Assembly (NCBI RefSeq): GCF_003151075.1
Contig: NZ_CP029482.1
Coordinates: 2,356,001 to 2,420,000 of the forward strand
DNA length: 64,000 bases
Direction of reading: 5' to 3'
DNA from: Pseudomonas sp. 31-12
GTDB taxonomy: Bacteria; Pseudomonadota; Gammaproteobacteria; Pseudomonadales; Pseudomonadaceae
Position numbers and translations under genes: made by a program. The notes beneath the pieces are model-generated. The model had not been told where the DNA came from. It did no database searches and saw only the letters and a list, made by a program, of their open reading frames with translations. How positions within the stretch are numbered: position 1 is the first letter of the stretch; every line of letters begins with the position of its first letter. Shown here piece after piece: positions 45,722-54,579 of the stretch.

Positions 45722-46513
45722 ATGGCACACACCCTTGCAGGCCGTTCGCGTGCCGCGCGTTATGCCGACCTCAACCTGGATTCGCAAGCCGTCATCACGG
45801 CCCGCACGGAGCTGGCCGCGTGTTTTCAACTGGCCGCGCTGCATGGCCTGGAGGAGGGCATCTGCAACCATTTTTCGGCGATGGTGCCGGGGCGCGATGA
45901 TTTGTTTTTTGTGAATCCCTACGGGTACGCGTTCGCCGAGGTGACGGCGCAGAATCTGCTGGTGTGTGACTTCCACGGCAACGTCGTCGATGGTGAGGGG
46001 CAGCCCGAGGCGACTGCGTTTTACATCCATGCCCGCCTGCATAAACAGCTGCCGAGGGTGAAAGTGGCGTTCCATACCCACATGCCTCACGCCACGGCGT
46101 TGTGCTTGCTGCAAGGGCCGCCGCTGTTGTGGTTGGGCCAGACGGCGCTGAAGTTTTACGGTCGCACGGCGGTGGACGAGAACTACAATGGCCTGGCCCT
46201 CGATGAATCCGAAGGTGACCGGATTGCCAGTGTCATGGGCGACGCCGACGTCCTGTTCCTCAAGAACCACGGGGTGATCGTCGCCGGGCCGACCATCGCC
46301 GAAGCCTGGGATGATTTGTATTACCTGGAACGTGCCGCGCAAGTGCAGCTGATGGCGATGGCAACCCAACGTGACCTCAAGCCGGTGCCCCATGACATTG
46401 CCCTGCGGGCCTACGAGCAAATGCGCCGGGGCGATGCCGAAAGCGCACGGGCGCATTTGCACAGTGCGATGCGGCAGCTATCCAAAGGACAATTGCCCCC
46501 CATTACTGCGTAG
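45722..46513 (+). CDS. Class II aldolase/adducin family protein
   Basis: 263 aa. ICNHFSAMVPG near the N-terminus, metal ligands in FHTHMPHAT and the second His in FLKNHGVIVAG; Tyr-rich C-terminal part. Class II aldolases cleave sugar phosphates or act as epimerases using zinc. It follows the dehalogenase gene in one operon. Substrate is unknown. Confidence 0.88.
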   Translation: MAHTLAGRSRAARYADLNLDSQAVITARTELAACFQLAALHGLEEGICNHFSAMVPGRDDLFFVNPYGYAFAEVTAQNLLVCDFHGNVVDGEGQPEATAFYIHARLHKQLPRVKVAFHTHMPHATALCLLQGPPLLWLGQTALKFYGRTAVDENYNGLALDESEGDRIASVMGDADVLFLKNHGVIVAGPTIAEAWDDLYYLERAAQVQLMAMATQRDLKPVPHDIALRAYEQMRRGDAESARAHLHSAMRQLSKGQLPPITA

Positions 46514-46577
46514 ACTAAGCTCACAAAATATAAGGGCTTTGGGCCTTCGCCCATGCCTTGCCCTTACAGGACGAGCT

Positions 46578-48149
46578 TTGCCAATCCTCACTCAAGACCC
46601 ACAGCAAACCCCAGGCGGCGCTTTGAAACGGTTATCCCTGCTCAAGGCAGCGGTGCTGTTTATCGCCACGGTGTGCCTGTGTCTCTTTGCTCTGCTTTAC
46701 CTGCAGCTGGAGCAATCGCGTCGCCACGCGCTGGCAGTGGCGCAAGTCTCGTCGTCGAACCTGGCGCGCGCGATGGCGCAGCAGGCTGAAGACACGTTCA
46801 TGAAAGCCGACCTGGTGTTGACCAGCCTGGTGGACTGGATTCAGGCCGATGGCTACGGCGCGGCACAAAAACCACGCTTGCAGAAAACCTTCGCCCGGCG
46901 GGTGCAGGCACTGGGTCAATTGCACGGGATCTTTCTGTTCGACAAACAAGGGCAGTGGGTCGTGACCTCGTTTGAGGATTTGAATCGTGGTCCGGGCGTG
47001 GCGGATCGGGAGTACTTCAAGTTCCACCAGCAGAACGTGTCCACCCTCGCGCACATCGGGCCGGCACTTCGCAGTCGGGAGAATGGCGACTGGATCATTC
47101 CGGTCTCCAAACGGTTGAACGACAAGAAAGGCAACTTCCAGGGCGTGGTGTTGGCCGGGATCAAAATGGCCTACTTCGATCAGTTCTTCAAAAGCTTCAG
47201 CATCGATGACAACGGCTCGATGTTTTTGGCGTTGACTGACGGCACGTTACTGGCGCGAAGGCCGTTTGTGGAATCACAGATCGGCACGTCCCTGGCCAAG
47301 GGCGAAATCTTCCAGAAGCACTTGCCCACTGCGCCTGCCGGCAACGCGATGATCAGCTCGGTGGTCGATGGCGTCGTACGTTTGTATGGCTACCGTCAGC
47401 TCGATGCCTATCCGCTGGTGGTCTCGGCGGCATCGTCCAGGGATTCGATACTCAAGGAATGGTACGGCACCGCCTTTCAATCCAGCATTATCGTTGCCCT
47501 GGTGGTATTGGGTATCGGTCTGTTTGGATGGGTATTCGTTCGCCAAGTGCGCGTCGGTGTGCGGGTCGAAGCTGATTTGCGCAAGGCCAAGGACGCCCTG
47601 AAGCTGATCGCCACTCACGATAGCCTGACCGGCCTGGCCAATCGCCGGCTGTTCGAGCAGGCGCTGGACATCGAGTTTGGCCGAGGCGCCCGGCAGTCGA
47701 GTTCGCTGAGCCTGGTCATGCTCGATATTGATTACTTCAAGCGCTACAACGATGCATATGGCCATGTAGCGGGGGATCATTGCCTGGCAGAAGTGGCGCG
47801 GGCGGTGAAGGGGTGCTGCCATCGCAAAGCCGATCTGGCGGTGCGTTATGGCGGCGAGGAGTTTGCGGTGTTGCTGCCCGACACCGACCTTCATGGCGCG
47901 CTGGTGATTGCCGAACAGATCCGTCGTAGCGTCATGGACAAGAACATCACCCACAGCGGTTCGCCCACGGGTTACGTGACGGTCAGTCTTGGCTGTTACG
48001 CGTTTGTACCGACCGGGCACGACAGCATCGAAGTGTTCATAGAGCGCGCGGATGCAGCGCTTTATCAGGCCAAGCATTCGGGTCGAAACCGTTCGGCGGT
48101 GCTGTCGATGGAGGGTGGCGTGGAGGCGTTGATGCGCTCTGATCGTTGA
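46578..48149 (+). CDS. Membrane-bound diguanylate cyclase with periplasmic sensor
   Basis: About 523 aa, from the TTG at 46578 with AGGACGAG upstream; a second TTG 15 codons later is possible. TM1 (about 20-40), a large periplasmic Cache-like domain (about 45-290), TM2 (about 300-325) and a GGDEF domain at the end. The active site is RYGGEEF with LTGLANRR and the metal Asp in MLDIDYFKRYND. The product-inhibition RxxD site (RKAD) lies just before it. It should make c-di-GMP in response to a small external ligand. Confidence 0.92.
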   Translation: MPILTQDPQQTPGGALKRLSLLKAAVLFIATVCLCLFALLYLQLEQSRRHALAVAQVSSSNLARAMAQQAEDTFMKADLVLTSLVDWIQADGYGAAQKPRLQKTFARRVQALGQLHGIFLFDKQGQWVVTSFEDLNRGPGVADREYFKFHQQNVSTLAHIGPALRSRENGDWIIPVSKRLNDKKGNFQGVVLAGIKMAYFDQFFKSFSIDDNGSMFLALTDGTLLARRPFVESQIGTSLAKGEIFQKHLPTAPAGNAMISSVVDGVVRLYGYRQLDAYPLVVSAASSRDSILKEWYGTAFQSSIIVALVVLGIGLFGWVFVRQVRVGVRVEADLRKAKDALKLIATHDSLTGLANRRLFEQALDIEFGRGARQSSSLSLVMLDIDYFKRYNDAYGHVAGDHCLAEVARAVKGCCHRKADLAVRYGGEEFAVLLPDTDLHGALVIAEQIRRSVMDKNITHSGSPTGYVTVSLGCYAFVPTGHDSIEVFIERADAALYQAKHSGRNRSAVLSMEGGVEALMRSDR

Positions 48150-48290
48150 AACATTTGTGCCGTTGTTTCAGTGCTGCAACAGTTCATCGTCCGTTTGTCT
48201 ACCTGTCAGGTCCATCTGCTTTGATCGTCTAGAGTTCCGGTAGCTCTGCTGAACCCGTCAGGTCTCCCCACAGCACGGACGATCGCCAAA

Positions 48291-48854
48291 ATGTTGATAC
48301 CTCAAGCATTGACAGCCGTTGCTCTAACCCTTGCAGCCTGCGCTGTCTTTCCGCTGGCCAGCCAGGCTCAATCGAATATCTCGCCGCAGGAAGCCAACGC
48401 CTTTGTGACGGTGCCTCAGTACCCGTCCGAAGATTTCAAAGCCGTGGTGCAGTCGAATGTCGACACGTTGTATTCGATTGCCTGGCTCGATTTGACCAAA
48501 GAGCCGCTGGTGATCACCGCGCCGGACACCACCGGGCATTTTTACGTGTTGCCCATGCTCGACATGTGGAGCGATGTGTTCGCCGCGCCGGGTGGATATG
48601 CGACGGACACACAGGCCAGTGAGTTTCTGCTGACGCCACCGGGATGGACCGGAACGGTGCCGGCAGGACTGAATCATTTACCGGCGCCCACGCCCTTCGT
48701 CTGGGTCGTCGGTCGCACCGACGTCAGCGGAGCGGTGGACTATGCGACGGTAAACAGGATTCAGGCGGGCTACACCGTGACGCCGTTGTCGCAGGCCGGC
48801 AAAAAAACGGAGCCGGTCGCAATCCATGCTCGAGTGGTCACGGCGGGTCGATGA
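48291..48854 (+). pseudogene. Truncated DUF1254 protein
   Basis: 187 aa with a signal peptide to SQA-QSN. The rest matches the middle of DUF1254 proteins: VVQSNVDTLYSIAWLDLTKEPLVITAPDT, then YVLPMLDMWSDVFAAPG and PTPFVWVVGRTDVSG. Normal members are about 450 aa, with an earlier N-terminal block and a DUF1214 C-terminus. Both are missing, and a short YGNYVKHTE-like remnant sits out of frame just past the stop. It is probably a decayed gene. Confidence 0.6.
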
Positions 48855-48925
48855 GTGCCGACACTCTCGGCGGGTATGGCAACTACGTTAAGCACACTGA
48901 GTAGAGAGCAGCCGAAGATTTCCCG

Positions 48926-49261
48926 TCATTGGCCGCTTCTACGCGTCCAGCTGCCGGTCCCGCCTCCTGCACCGCCGGTCCCACCGCCGGCAGCGCCCGT
49001 GCCGCCGCCCGCACCCGAGCCACTGTTCCCGGCATTTCCACCATTGCCTTCTCTCGATGAGCCGTATCCGCCTTTTTCCCCGTCAGAGGTATATCGCCCT
49101 GAGGGTTGATCCGGAGAGTGATTGGGCGACAGGATCGAGCGGCCGCCAGACCAGGGCCGTGTCTCGCTCGCCTCATTGTCGTTGCCGGAGGCTGCGTAAG
49201 TGACCCCTGTTGCTGCGGCCAGCAACCCCGTCAACAACAGCGTGGTGATTTTGATATTCAT
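48926..49261 (-). CDS. Small secreted Gly-rich protein
   Basis: 111 aa. Signal peptide to TYA-ASGND; the rest is polar and low complexity, with GGYGSSREGNGGNAGNSGSG and GGGTGGAGGGTG repeats. Not recognised. The Gly/Ser repeats suggest an unstructured exported protein. Confidence 0.55.
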   Translation of the reverse strand: MNIKITTLLLTGLLAAATGVTYAASGNDNEASETRPWSGGRSILSPNHSPDQPSGRYTSDGEKGGYGSSREGNGGNAGNSGSGAGGGTGAAGGGTGGAGGGTGSWTRRSGQ

Positions 49262-49349
49262 CTGCGCACGTCTCCCAGGATCAGTCGTTACCTGCTGATG
49301 GTGTAACGGGGACGGCGGAGGGTGTTGGCGGGATGACGAATGGTGATGA

Positions 49350-49430
49350 CGCCTTCGCGAGCCGGCTCGCTTGTCTCCCGCAGGGATTGCGCTGAACCTG
49401 TGGGCGCGAACCTGCTCGCGATGGCGCTAT
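49350..49430. repeat. REP-like repeats
   Basis: Two hairpin-prone motifs (TTCGCGAGCCGGCTCGC and GTGGGCGCGAACCTGCTCGCG) match repetitive extragenic elements common in fluorescent pseudomonads. Confidence 0.6.
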
Positions 49431-49440
49431 CAAGCGTGAC

Positions 49441-50463
49441 TCAAGCCTCGGGAACACCGTTCTCCCACGCCGACCAATTGTTCAAGATGTCCTGCACCAA
49501 CGGATTCCCCGTCCGATACAGGTTCTCCAGCGCCGGCACAAACCCGCCCTGATCCGCATACTTGAGCAGGTTATCCACCTCACTCTGACCCGGTGCCGGT
49601 CGATCAAAATCGGAACCGGCACGCACCACTGCCAGGCGTTGCACATCCACCAACCCCTCGCGACTGGCGCGCAGCAGCGCTTCATAGGTGGAGTTGTCTT
49701 CCTGTTGCGTCGTGCAGTATTCGCCTTTGTTGTCGGTCAGGAGTTTGGTCCAGACCTCGGCACGCTCACTCAAGCGCGTCCCGGAAAACCAGGTGTTGCC
49801 CGCCAGCGTGTCGCACCGGGTGACTACCGGCGGCTGATTGGCCGGGGCCGACGGGTACTTCAGACGCCACGCCGCCGATTCCTTGCTCTCGCTCAGTTCA
49901 ACGTTGTGAGTCAGCGCGAACGCCTTGGCCTGCAACTTCGGATTGAGCTCGAACACTTCGGTCTTGTAATCCAGCGGCGGTTTTTCGTTCGGGCCTTTGG
50001 TGTTGATGCCGATGTACCCGGTCGGCCAGTCCTTCGGCGCGTCGCGCGAATCCAGTTCCCACTGGGTGCCGAACTCCACCAGATAATGCGCCCACGCGGC
50101 CGTGCCGATGGTCCCGTGTTTCGGGCTGATGCCGGCAATCCCGGCGATCAGGAAATAGCTTTTACGCAGATCGAATTTTGGCGACAGCGCCAGGGCCAGT
50201 GTCGAAGCCGCAGCGTTGGTCTGGCCCATGCCGGTGACCATCAGGCACACCTGTTGCGTGTTGCAGCGAATAGTCGGGTACTCGGCGGACAGGCCCGGCA
50301 CCCGGACTTCCTGCTTGAGTTCCAGGCGATCAATCCAGTTTTGCGCCTCAGGGGCGAACATGGTGATCAGCATCACTTTCGGCTGGATCGGCGCTTCGCT
50401 CGCCCAGGCAGTGGAAGAGAGCAGGGCGGCACAGGCCAGGGAAACACGCGTCATTGCATTCAT
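49441..50463 (-). CDS. Purine nucleoside permease (NUP) family protein
   Basis: 340 aa from the ATG at 50463, which has a GGAGG site. A signal peptide ends TAWA-SEAP, then a phosphorylase-like fold: KVMLITMFAPEAQNWID, CLMVTGMGQTNAAASTLAL, FLIAGIAGISPKHGTIG. NUP proteins are linked to purine nucleoside uptake. It is next to the remains of a tsx channel gene on the same strand, which fits a nucleoside uptake operon. Confidence 0.85.
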   Translation of the reverse strand: MNAMTRVSLACAALLSSTAWASEAPIQPKVMLITMFAPEAQNWIDRLELKQEVRVPGLSAEYPTIRCNTQQVCLMVTGMGQTNAAASTLALALSPKFDLRKSYFLIAGIAGISPKHGTIGTAAWAHYLVEFGTQWELDSRDAPKDWPTGYIGINTKGPNEKPPLDYKTEVFELNPKLQAKAFALTHNVELSESKESAAWRLKYPSAPANQPPVVTRCDTLAGNTWFSGTRLSERAEVWTKLLTDNKGEYCTTQQEDNSTYEALLRASREGLVDVQRLAVVRAGSDFDRPAPGQSEVDNLLKYADQGGFVPALENLYRTGNPLVQDILNNWSAWENGVPEA

Positions 50464-50487
50464 AAAACCTCCAGGTTCAATCAAGCC

Positions 50488-51060
50488 TCAAAACTGATAA
50501 CCGATGCCGGCGTAGTAACCCCAGCCATTGGAGCGAGCGCGGAAGTCGCCGTCGCCGAAATTCAACTCGCTGCCATCGTCCCAGTTGCCGCCGTTGTGGA
50601 AATAACGGCCGACCAGGGTGAAGCGCAAATGGGTGAACGAGTACAGCAACACGTTGGTGGCGACGGTGGCGTTGGCGGTGCGGGCCGGGTTGTCCTTGTG
50701 CAGGTCCGAGCCGAAATCGAAGTTGGTAAAGCCGATGTACGTCAGCGACGCCCCGTTGCTGAAACTGCTGATCGGCACGATGTATTTGAGTTGGGCGCGG
50801 TAGCCGTCCCACGAATACTCGTTGCTGGCGCCGTAGTTTTCCCACTGATAACGCCCGTAGAAATTCGCCGACAGATTGACTCGCGAGTGGGTGTCGATGT
50901 CGGTGCCCAGGCCGCTGTACAGCGTATTGGCGCGGTTGGCGCTGTTGCTGCCGTGGTCGTAGATCCAGTCGAACGCCACGTAAAGGTTTCTTACCACCCA
51001 TGGGCACACATAGTGCGCCGTTGTCATGGACATTGAGTTTCTGAGCTTAGGAGCACTCAA
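50488..51060 (-). pseudogene. tsx: C-terminal half of nucleoside channel Tsx, cut by the mobile island
   Basis: From about 50988 leftward the protein aligns with the second half of E. coli Tsx: GLGTDIDTHSRVNLS, then NEYSWDGYRAQLKYIVPIS, LTYIGFTNFDFGSDL, RYFHNGGNWDD and the terminal GIGYQF. About 135 N-terminal residues and the signal peptide are missing. The open frame runs on to 51060 but that part is island DNA. The missing half should lie beyond the right edge of the window if the island inserted cleanly. Confidence 0.85.
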
Positions 51061-51607
51061 TGATCCATCGGCGACTTCTCAACTGTCCTAATTCGCACTC
51101 CTCTATCCTCAGTAATGAATGGGCTCTTGGTCACTCCATGGGGGCAGCCGTCTCCGATATTCACTTGCCTTGTGCATTTCCACAGGAATCTTATTCATAT
51201 GATTTTCCCGATGGGAAAGGCTTGCTTTCCTACGTAAGTGCGGTTCGCCCCCAAGCAACGTATATATCCCCTAGCAGGATCTATTCATAAGAAATTGATG
51301 CCAATCGAAGTCCTAATTTATGAGCGGTGGTGAGAATCTTGGGGCTTTTTAGGCGGGAGGGGAGAGAAAACCGACTTGAATTCATTGTTTTTTACACTGA
51401 CAAATTGTAATTGTGTTTTTAACTTATTGATTTATAACGACATTTATTGTCATAGTGTTTTATATAATATTGTATTAACTAAGTTTTTAAAAAGTTGCTT
51501 GAAAAAAGAAATAAGTATCTTTAGGGTATGTTGCGTGGAGCTGTTTATCGAGTTTGCAAGAGACTAAAAAATTTCTTGAAGTTGGTTGGCTTTTTTGGTT
51601 GGTTGAG
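51061..51607. promoter_or_regulatory. Island left end and gin promoter region
   Basis: About 550 AT-rich bases with no gene. It should contain the attachment site edge and the ginABCD promoter. Base composition becomes clearly AT-rich from about 51370. Confidence 0.5.
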
Positions 51608-52912
51608 ATGGCAAGAATTGAGTTCATTAAGTTTGTAGATAAAGAGTTGAATGTTGAGGCGGGGGGTGTTGTTGAGCGGTCAGTGTATGTAAAGACGACT
51701 TCTGGGTTCAAAGAAAGAATTGTAGAAAACCTTCCGCAGCTTTATTGGAAAGACGGCACGCCTTGGCGTGAGGCAAATTTGTGGGCAGTAGAGCGCGCTC
51801 GGAAAATACTCAGCCGAAATATAAAAATATTTACCATTCAAAATGATTTTTACTCACTGCTTCACTATATGAATTTTTTAGAAGAGAGTGAGATTAGATG
51901 GTGGTTTTTTCCCGAACGAAAATCAGAGCGTTGCCTATATCTCTATCGGGGTTATCTAATTGCTTGTCGTGATGAGTATCGAATTCTAGCGCCGTCCACT
52001 GCTACAGCTCGAATGAATGACGTATGTAAATTCTACTGCTGGGTTATGAAGAAGCAATTAATTAATTCTGATGCAGTTCCCTATGAGGAAATTCCTGCAT
52101 CACTGAAGATTATAAATACATACGGCCTATTGCGAACGGTCGATGTAATGAGCAGTGACCTTAGAATTCCAAACGTATCGCGAGAGCGAGATAAACTTGA
52201 AGATGGAGCGGTTCCAGTAAGTGAAGGTATGCGAGATCGGATCTTAGATCTAGCGCATCGTTTCAGCTCTGTAGAAATTTACCTGATGTTATTGCTTGGG
52301 TTTACAACGGGAATGAGAATTGGGTCAATATGCGATCTGAAAAGATTGACTTTGATTAACGCAGTTAGGGATGTAAAGCAAGGCTCTTATCATTACCTTA
52401 AGGTTGGGCCTTCTATTGCGAATGCGCCCGTTGCTACTAAAGGCAATGTAGATGGAGAGGTTATTATTCCATCGGATATTCTTGAGGTTCTAAAGCAATA
52501 CTTGAGCAGTCCTCGCAGATTAAAGCGAGTTGCCAAAGCTGATCCAGCAGACAAGGATCTTCTTTTCTTGAATTACAATGGAAAACCTTACACTAGGTTG
52601 GGTGGAAACAGGAGTAGCGTTGTTAATTTGGAAATTTTTAAGCTTCGAAAAATGTCAAAACTTTGTGGAGAAGATGTGGGGGATTTTAATTTTCACCAAA
52701 CGCGAGCGACATTTGGGACGCTATTTGTTTTTGGTGCAATGAAGGATGGGGCTAATCTTAATTTCATCCTAAGTACGTTGAAGGGGCTGCTCTTGCATAA
52801 GCATGAACGTACCACGATGCTATATATTAAGTTTGTCCAGTCTCATAGTGTAAAGGAAAAATGGGCTAATCGATACACGGAATGCACACTGAGGGATGTT
52901 GACTTTAAATGA
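51608..52912 (+). CDS. ginA: GInt tyrosine recombinase A
   Basis: 434 aa from ATG 51608 (MARIEFIKF); an in-frame TTG 18 codons upstream is possible. The C-terminal catalytic domain holds the tyrosine recombinase set: R237 (GMRIGSICDL), K278, H363 and R366 (FHQTRATFG), H399 and Y406 (HERTTMLYIK). The N-terminal half is a probable core-binding domain. It overlaps ginB by four bases (ATGA). AT-rich codon use differs from the flanking genes. Confidence 0.85.
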   Translation: MARIEFIKFVDKELNVEAGGVVERSVYVKTTSGFKERIVENLPQLYWKDGTPWREANLWAVERARKILSRNIKIFTIQNDFYSLLHYMNFLEESEIRWWFFPERKSERCLYLYRGYLIACRDEYRILAPSTATARMNDVCKFYCWVMKKQLINSDAVPYEEIPASLKIINTYGLLRTVDVMSSDLRIPNVSRERDKLEDGAVPVSEGMRDRILDLAHRFSSVEIYLMLLLGFTTGMRIGSICDLKRLTLINAVRDVKQGSYHYLKVGPSIANAPVATKGNVDGEVIIPSDILEVLKQYLSSPRRLKRVAKADPADKDLLFLNYNGKPYTRLGGNRSSVVNLEIFKLRKMSKLCGEDVGDFNFHQTRATFGTLFVFGAMKDGANLNFILSTLKGLLLHKHERTTMLYIKFVQSHSVKEKWANRYTECTLRDVDFK

Positions 52913-54579
52913 GTGCCTATCTAAGTATGGATTTCTCCGAGGTGTACGATTACGAAAATAGAACGCCATTAGATCTGAACGTATTTCTCTTTATTGGGGG
53001 CGCCTCTAGCAAAGCTAAATCAGTGCAAAAAGCTATTACTTCTGATGGGTTGGGTGAAGTCAGAAAAACAAGATTGCATTTGGTCAGGAAAATTTATGAG
53101 TGTTTGAAAGCCAGGCTTGTAAGCGGGTATAAGTTCGTATCTGTTGAATCAGCATTTATTGATCTTCGTTGGTTTTATCGATATGTTGATTCGCTAGAAC
53201 TCGATCCTACGGTCGAAAATATAATGACCTGTTATATGGGTTGGTCGGTCTCTATTTATAAAAGACAGTTAGAGCATAAAATTTCTGAATCTGTGGGCTT
53301 CAAGCAAGTTCGCAGCGTAGGGAAGCTTTTGGAGGACGCCTTAGGGATTTCCCCAGGCAGCCTTACAAAAAAAATCGTTGTGTTAGCCGGGTCTACAAAA
53401 AAAAATACCCTTTCAATTGCTGATGATAAGAAGGTCTTGTCCGATTCGATTGTTTTCGGAAGAAATATGGCTGATATAGCTCGATGTCTCACGATGGAGG
53501 TTTTCAATGGAAGCCCTCCATTTGAAATTAAATTCGCTGATGGCGCTAGGTTTCAGTACTTTAATAGAAATTCGAAAGCGATTATTTTTAATGGAGATAG
53601 CTCACCAGTTATCAATTGTCGAGAGGGCTTTGAATGCTCTTGGTCAGTTGGTCAGTGGAATTCATTTATCAATCTTCGTGTAGAAGCAGAGCTAGAGATT
53701 TTCATTTCTCAAACGGGCGCGAATAGTGGTCAGGTTGTCGGGCTTTCCAGAGAAGGAATTCAGATTGGTAGATTTCTGAATGTTTGGAACTTGAAAGCAT
53801 ATAAGCCTCGGCGAGGGGGGGAGGTGATTTACGAGGTTTTTTCTGAGTATCAAAAGCATTTTAAGAAGTATTTAGATTTTTATGATCAGTGCTTTCCCGA
53901 TGTAAAAGATGGCCCTCTTTTTCCATTGGTTGGCCACAGCGGGTTATCGTTTCGTAAAAAATACACAGGTAATAAAATTCGAAATTTCCTTACGAAATTA
54001 GGAAAAAAATATATTGCTTCGAGCTTTAGGCGAAATACACGGGAAAATTGGATAGCACGAAGTAGCGAAGACCCATTTCTCGCTGCAAATATGGCGAATC
54101 ACTCTTTAGAAACACACGTAAAATCGTACTCTCGCCCGAATCTGATAGTGGCTAGCAAAGAATTTACTGAGTTCTTTTCAATCCAGCACGAATTGCTAAT
54201 TTCAGTAGATTCAGGTGGATGTGAGGGCTCGTCGCAGCGAGCGAGTTTTGCCAGTGAATTTGCTCCCGCTCCTGATTGTCGTAACGCAGCAGGATGTCTT
54301 TTTTGTACCTCTTACAAAGGTATTAACTCATTTGATTATGTTTGGTCCTTGGTGAGTTATCGTAAAATGAAAAATCTAGAGTTGGCAGGAAGCTTCTCTA
54401 TTAATGCCTCAGACAGTAGCGCTACAGCGGTGTTAGCTAGGATTAAAGAGTTGTTGCAGCAGTTTGTTAGTTTGGGTGATGAGAACAGAGGTTGGTATAG
54501 GGATGCAGTAATGCGTGTTGAAGAAGGGAGTTACCATCAGCGTTGGTCTATAGTAATTCAAATTATGGAAAATCTGTAA
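52909..54579 (+). CDS. ginB: GInt recombinase-like protein B with altered catalytic Arg
   Basis: 556 aa. C-terminal phage-integrase-like region: QTGANSGQVVGLSREGIQIG where the first catalytic Arg is expected, SSFRRNTRENWIARS for the HxxR box, and ANHSLETHVKSYSRP with the His and likely nucleophile Tyr. The first Arg appears to be missing. A Cys cluster (DCRNAAGCLFC) near the end could bind zinc. Overlaps with both neighbours show an operon. Confidence 0.8.
   Translation: MSAYLSMDFSEVYDYENRTPLDLNVFLFIGGASSKAKSVQKAITSDGLGEVRKTRLHLVRKIYECLKARLVSGYKFVSVESAFIDLRWFYRYVDSLELDPTVENIMTCYMGWSVSIYKRQLEHKISESVGFKQVRSVGKLLEDALGISPGSLTKKIVVLAGSTKKNTLSIADDKKVLSDSIVFGRNMADIARCLTMEVFNGSPPFEIKFADGARFQYFNRNSKAIIFNGDSSPVINCREGFECSWSVGQWNSFINLRVEAELEIFISQTGANSGQVVGLSREGIQIGRFLNVWNLKAYKPRRGGEVIYEVFSEYQKHFKKYLDFYDQCFPDVKDGPLFPLVGHSGLSFRKKYTGNKIRNFLTKLGKKYIASSFRRNTRENWIARSSEDPFLAANMANHSLETHVKSYSRPNLIVASKEFTEFFSIQHELLISVDSGGCEGSSQRASFASEFAPAPDCRNAAGCLFCTSYKGINSFDYVWSLVSYRKMKNLELAGSFSINASDSSATAVLARIKELLQQFVSLGDENRGWYRDAVMRVEEGSYHQRWSIVIQIMENL

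Noticed and set aside
45362..46462. 366-codon open frame on the minus strand
   Set aside because: It is antisense to the dehalogenase and aldolase genes, both of which have clear catalytic motifs.
49639..51036. 465-codon open frame on the plus strand
   Set aside because: It is antisense to the NUP gene and tsx remnant, and it has no recognisable motif.
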